Shown: positions 6,913-8,419 of the stretch, piece by piece | Layout: every line of letters begins with the position of its first letter | Numbering within the stretch: the stretch's first letter is position 1 | Assembly: GCA_947177535.1 (NCBI GenBank) | Contig: CAMWUV010000018.1 | Location: 1-8,419, forward strand | Reading direction: 5' to 3' | DNA: 8,419 nt | DNA from: an uncultured Mycoplasma sp. | GTDB lineage: Bacteria > Bacillota_I > Bacilli_A > Mycoplasmatales > Mycoplasmoidaceae | The notes under the pieces: model-generated | Told to the model about the DNA's origin: nothing | Seen by the model: the letters and a program-made list of their open reading frames with translations, nothing else | The model's database searches: none | Program-made: the position numbers and the translations under genes

Positions 6913-7917
6913 ATGAATAAAAATCAAGAAAAATATTTACAAAAAAAAATTGTTAATTTAAATAATAATCTTAACCAAGAAAAGAAAAATTTTTATTCAC
7001 AAAGTAATAACAATATTAATCAGCATTCAAGACCTTCTCAAAATGAAAATAAAAAAAATATTTCAAGAAATATAAAAAAAGAATTTAATGAAAAAAAAAC
7101 AAAAAATAAAGAAATAAAGAAAAACATTAAATTAATTAAAAAATTAAACAGAAAGCATAAAACTAAAAATTCAGGAAAGCCAAATCTTTCTGAAAATGAA
7201 ATTATTAAATTGGTTAATGTTGAAAAATATGCAACTAATGGATATCAATTTGAACATATTTTAAAAGGAATTGACTTAACAATTTATAAAGGTGAATTTG
7301 TAGTAATTGTTGGTCCAAGTGGTAGCGGTAAGACAACTTTATTAACTATTCTGTCTGCTTTAGATCGTCCATCTAAAGGAGATTGTTTTATGTTTGATAA
7401 AAATACTATTACTTTAAATCAATCACAATTGACAAAATTAAGAGCTAATCACATTGGATATATTTTTCAACAATATGGTTTGTTACAAGACTTATCAGTT
7501 GAAGACAATATCAAAATAGCTGCAAATTTAACTAAGGAAATAAAAAATAAAAAATTGGATTTAGATAAATTATTAGACTCTGTAGGATTGCTTAAATACA
7601 AAAAACAAAAAGCTTTAAATTTATCTGGTGGACAAGCACAAAGAGTTGCAATTTGTAGAGCATTAATAAAAAATCCAGATATTTTATTTGGAGATGAACC
7701 AACTGGTGCAATTCATGTTAATGCTACAAAAGAAATTATGAATATATTTTTAGATATTAATAAAAAATTTAAGACAACAATTATTATAGTGACTCATAAT
7801 AATTCAATTACAGAATTAGCTGATCGAATTATTAAAATTGAAAGTGGAAAAATTACCCAAAATTTTAAAAATCAAAAAAGAAAAACTGTCGAAGAAATTA
7901 ATTGAAGTTTACAATAA
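6913..7917 (+). CDS. LolD/MacB-type ABC transporter ATP-binding protein with basic N-terminal extension
   Basis: A 334-residue single ABC ATPase. Residues 1-95 are an Asn/Lys/Gln-rich, low-complexity extension absent from typical ~230-residue relatives. The ATPase core starts at about 98: Walker A GPSGSGKT (134-141), Q-loop 'IFQQYGLLQD' (185-193), signature LSGGQ (237-241), Walker B with Asp261-Glu262 in 'GDEPTG', switch His295 in 'VTHNN'. 'GPSGSGKTTLL', 'LSALDRPSKG' and 'DEPTGA' are typical of the LolD/MacB/FtsE-like group that works with FtsX-type permeases. The D-loop reads GAIH, with His268 where Asp is expected (CAT instead of GAT). GGAG (6904-6907) sits 5 nt before the ATG. The true end lies four codons beyond an in-frame TGA at 7903, read as Trp331. 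No permease is encoded in the window. A terminator separates it from the coiled-coil operon, so a shared function with those genes is only a proposal. Confidence 0.9.
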
Positions 7918-7926
7918 ATGTTTTTA

Positions 7927-7954
7927 TTTTGATTTTTAAACTTTAAAATATAAT
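7927..7954 (+). promoter_or_regulatory. Promoter of smpB, giving a nearly leaderless mRNA
   Basis: TATAAT (7949-7954) matches the -10 consensus fully; TTTTGA (7927-7932) is a weak -35 at 16-bp spacing. Transcription should start near 7961, only about 8 nt before the smpB ATG. No Shine-Dalgarno fits in between. Confidence 0.55.
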
Positions 7955-7968
7955 CATTATTTTTAATT

Positions 7969-8409
7969 ATGAAAATCATTGTAGTAAACAAAAAACTTAA
8001 TTTTAATTATTTAGTAATTGAAAAAATTGAAGCAGGCATTGAATTAAAAGGAGTTGAAGTTAAATCAATTCATTTAAACAATGTTAACATTTCTGATGCT
8101 TATGTTATTTTTAGAAAAAACCAAGCATATATTTTAAATATGCATATTGCCCCATATTCACATGGGAACATATATAATGTTGAGCCTCTAAGAACTAGAA
8201 AATTATTACTACATAAAAAAGAAATTATAAAGTATCAAAATAAAATAAAAAAAGAATCCCTTACAATGGTTCCATCAAAAATATACTGAAAAAAGAATAA
8301 ATTAAAAGTTGAAATTGCTTTAGTTAAAGGAAAAAAAATCTTTGATAAAAGAGAAACTATTAAAGAAAGAGATAATAAAAGAGAATCAAAAAAATATTTA
8401 GATATTTAA
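7969..8409 (+). CDS. smpB: SsrA (tmRNA)-binding protein SmpB
   Basis: A 146-residue cytoplasmic RNA-binding protein of trans-translation. It binds tmRNA and takes it to stalled ribosomes so that incomplete proteins are tagged for degradation. Family hallmarks in order: 'AGIELKGVEVKSIHLNNVNI' (about 22-41), 'AYVIFRKNQAYILNMHIAPY', 'RTRKLLLHKKEI' (about 75-86), 'VPSKIYWKKNKLKVEIAL', 'VKGKKIFDKRETIKERD' (about 120-136), and a short Lys/Arg-rich tail that becomes helical in the decoding site. Length is normal for the family. One Trp (residue 107) is TGA, so a standard-code reading loses the KGKKxxDKRE region. The ATG at 7969 begins right at the conserved N-terminus and has no Shine-Dalgarno. The stop lies 10 nt before the window end. 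The tmRNA gene itself is not in the window. Confidence 0.95.
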
Positions 8410-8419
8410 AGATTATTTT

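Noticed and set aside
1..8419. tRNA or rRNA genes, CRISPR array, insertion sequence or replication origin
   Set aside because: No cloverleaf with TTC-loop sequence, no regularly spaced repeats, no transposase motifs or terminal inverted repeats, and no clustered DnaA boxes were seen.

Overview
This window comes from an AT-rich mollicute that reads UGA as tryptophan. Seven protein genes, all on the + strand, only become full length when in-frame TGA is read as Trp. I count 19 Trp codons in them, all TGA and none TGG. This fits the Mycoplasma/Ureaplasma/Malacoplasma/Spiroplasma side of the Mollicutes and excludes Acholeplasma. The exact genus cannot be fixed from the sequence; a Malacoplasma- or Ureaplasma-like organism is only a guess.

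Left part (1-2400). A small MarR-type winged-helix regulator (67-498) is followed by a near-consensus promoter (507-533) that should start RNA at about 540. The RNA then enters a ~118-nt leader (541-658) resembling an AT-eroded FMN (RFN) riboswitch. It keeps the hallmark GGUGAAAUUCC and a P6/P1-like 3' half, but many conserved G and C positions are replaced by A and U. A hairpin (659-707) and a good intrinsic terminator (713-740) follow. The next gene is not a riboflavin gene but an ABC-F ribosome-associated ATPase (832-2373). This mismatch is the most interesting regulatory observation here.

Middle part (2401-6850). A 227-nt leader with two inverted repeats and a strong Shine-Dalgarno precedes an 840-residue, Ser/Asn/Thr-rich predicted surface protein (2601-5123). 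It has an N-terminal signal or anchor segment and a C-terminal membrane anchor, but no lipobox. It ends in a perfect 17-bp terminator hairpin. A tightly coupled two-gene operon follows (5239-6057 and 6060-6803). Its products are paralogues built alike: short cytoplasmic N-terminus, membrane helix, external coiled-coil domain, second membrane helix, basic cytoplasmic tail with a KRxDG motif and a KKYP motif. This operon also has its own terminator.

Right part (6850-8419). A LolD/MacB-type ABC ATPase with a ~95-residue basic Asn/Lys-rich N-terminal extension (6913-7917) has no permease gene in the window and carries His where the D-loop Asp is expected. Next comes smpB (7969-8409), the tmRNA-binding trans-translation protein, with a TATAAT box so close to its ATG that the mRNA should be nearly leaderless.

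The surface protein, the paired two-helix coiled-coil proteins and the ABC ATPase may form one envelope or surface module. That is inference from adjacency and topology; separate terminators show they are at least three transcription units. ABC-F and smpB are both ribosome-associated translation factors but are otherwise unrelated neighbours.
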